From JAGMES01 sp023128035 (GTDB taxonomy: Bacteria; Bacillota; Halanaerobiia; DY22613): 5,235 nt of DNA. The notes under the pieces were generated by a model that worked only from the letters and a program-made list of their open reading frames with translations, did no database searches and was not told the DNA's origin. The translations under genes were made by a program, and so were the position numbers. The stretch lies in NCBI GenBank assembly GCA_030627905.1, contig DAOVRZ010000181.1, forward strand, positions 1 to 5,235. Reading direction: 5' to 3'. Positions 4,138-5,235 of this stretch are shown piece by piece; the stretch's first letter is position 1, and every line of letters starts with the position of its first letter.

Positions 4138-5235
4138 TTATTGTAGTGGCACGTGAATATTTTTGATTATTTCAAACTTATTCCCTTTGGGTTGAAGAAA
4201 CTCAAAATGAACGTGTGGAGTATTAGGAACTAATGGTCTACCAATACCATGATTTCCTAAAAAATCGCCTGGTTTAACTCTAAACTGTCTTGCACCATCT
4301 AAACTTCTCCATTTACCTTCACTAATTTTAACATAATCATCTCCAAGAAATAACTTTCTTTGATTTCCAATATCTGATTTATTTATCCGTCTACGCCACT
4401 CAGTTAACTGTTGAGTTTTCTTTGTGAATTTATCTCGACCAAATAGATTTGTTGACCTAGAAGTTGAATTATAGCCTTGTCTAATATTCTCTACAATATT
4501 ACTCGTCCCCTCAACTATTTCATCCCCATATTTTGCTACATCATCTACATAACTAACTATTCTCCCAGCATCTCCAACCTTATCCGTTGCTTTTAAAGCT
4601 TTGCTAAGTTTATCGATCCCTTTAGTCCCAATTAAACCTAATCCTATCTCTCCTATTAGTTTACCTGCTAACCTTGCCCTAGTATCTTCATTGCCATATA
4701 TTATATCTTCTTGAATCGTTGTTTTAAATACACTATATAGAGCCTTACTAGTTTTAATTGGATGTAATACTACTATTCCAAAACCTTTTACTGTTTGAAT
4801 TGGGTGCCTTACCATCCCCCATAAACCTTTAACCGTATCTACACCACTATCTTTTATCCCACCAAAAAAGTTCGACGTAGCTGACCAGACACTATGACCT
4901 GTCGGATCTACATACTTCAACGGATTATTAACAGTATACACAAACAAGTTCAAAGTCTGCGGCCTTAAAATATCTCCCCTGTACTCATCCTCTCTATTAA
5001 ACCTACCAACCTCCGGATCATAATACCTCGCATTATAGTAACAAAGCCCAATCGAGACATCTTTCACCTGACCCGTATACCTTACATCCGTAACCTTTTC
5101 CCTCAAATAATCCTTCCCAAACAAATCCTCACCAAATGGCAGATAATCCTGCTTCATCACCACACTGCTATTTCCATCAGTTATCGCAGTTGTCGAACCA
5201 AGACTATCATGGTGATAATAATAAATTTCTCCATC
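4138..5235 (-). CDS. RHS-repeat polymorphic toxin, C-terminal part (5' end outside window)
   Basis: The frame is open to the right edge, so 365 residues are visible and the true start lies outside; the GTG at 5161-5163 is internal. From the edge: YYYHHDSLGSTTAITD (residues 5-20), YLPFGE, YTGQ, then GLCYYNARYYDPEVGRF (63-79) and YTVNNPLKYVDPTG (100-113). This is the RHS-associated core, whose DPxG end is the usual border between the RHS shell and the toxin. A glycine- and valine-rich pre-toxin part follows, with two related units (RHPIQTVKG and LHPIKTSKA) and RLAGKLIGEIGLGLIGTKG. After the seam DAGRIVSYVDDV (222-233) comes a tip of about 132 residues: basic FTKKTQQLTEWRRRINKS, then GKWRSLDGARQFRVK, GNHG (His329), PHVHFE (His341, His343, Glu345) and NIHVP (His361) near the end. 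Clustered His and Glu suggest a nuclease-like or metal-binding toxin; I cannot assign a family firmly. Such tips act in rival cells after delivery. Confidence 0.92.
   Translation of the reverse strand, partial: DGEIYYYHHDSLGSTTAITDGNSSVVMKQDYLPFGEDLFGKDYLREKVTDVRYTGQVKDVSIGLCYYNARYYDPEVGRFNREDEYRGDILRPQTLNLFVYTVNNPLKYVDPTGHSVWSATSNFFGGIKDSGVDTVKGLWGMVRHPIQTVKGFGIVVLHPIKTSKALYSVFKTTIQEDIIYGNEDTRARLAGKLIGEIGLGLIGTKGIDKLSKALKATDKVGDAGRIVSYVDDVAKYGDEIVEGTSNIVENIRQGYNSTSRSTNLFGRDKFTKKTQQLTEWRRRINKSDIGNQRKLFLGDDYVKISEGKWRSLDGARQFRVKPGDFLGNHGIGRPLVPNTPHVHFEFLQPKGNKFEIIKNIHVPLQ
4536..4573 (-). repeat. 38-bp direct repeat, toxin seam, copy B
   Basis: Identical to 2735-2772. Here it sits within the intact RHS gene, encoding DAGRIVSYVDDV at the pre-toxin to toxin border. 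Together with copy A it marks the homology through which alternative tips could be exchanged. Confidence 0.95.

Noticed and set aside
5161..5163. GTG as the start of the RHS gene
   Set aside because: The frame is open to the window edge and upstream residues (YYYHHDSLGSTTAITD) are typical RHS sequence, so the GTG is internal.
1..5235. CRISPR array
   Set aside because: No regularly spaced direct repeats exist; the only exact long repeat is the 38-bp pair in the toxin seam, about 1.8 kb apart.

Overview
This AT-rich window looks like a chromosomal accessory region of a low-GC Gram-positive bacterium (Bacillota, probably a clostridial lineage). The pointers are strong AGGAG-type ribosome binding sites, codon use rich in A and T, an RHS-repeat polymorphic toxin and IS1380- and IS66-type elements. 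The assignment is by general character; no marker fixes the species. All cargo genes read on the minus strand, and the two insertion sequences read on the plus strand.

Layout on the plus coordinates. Positions 1-285 hold the first 95 codons of a minus-strand type IA topoisomerase (topoisomerase III-like), cut by the window edge. Positions 383-646 hold a small chimeric reading frame: the Walker A start of an OLD/RecF-like ATPase joined to the tail of a group II intron maturase. Positions 647-907 hold no convincing gene but contain a long hairpin. Positions 947-2587 are a complete but dead IS1380-family insertion sequence with 13-bp inverted repeats, flanked by TTAA duplications. Positions 2773-3465 are the 3' part of an IS66-family element with its right end and a terminator. 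Positions 3466-3760 are intergenic with a long inverted repeat. Positions 3761-4117 hold a putative immunity gene. Positions 4138-5235 hold the C-terminal part of an RHS toxin that continues past the right edge.

The main result is that these pieces fit together as a polymorphic-toxin locus. The RHS protein ends in a roughly 130-residue toxin tip that starts just after the sequence DAGRIVSYVDDV, and the gene is followed after 20 bp by a small immunity-type gene. Downstream on the same strand, 38 bp encoding that same seam recurs exactly (2735-2772 = 4536-4573) and is followed by a different tail. This is the expected structure of a displaced, silent alternative toxin tip. The IS1380 copy landed inside that tail: removing the element and one TTAA copy restores an uninterrupted frame ending at the stop at 908-910. 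The truncated IS66 element cuts the tip at its other end, exactly at the seam. The order of events therefore appears to be tip displacement, then IS66-associated truncation and IS1380 insertion (relative order unknown), then decay of the IS1380 transposase by an internal deletion with frameshift and a nonsense mutation.
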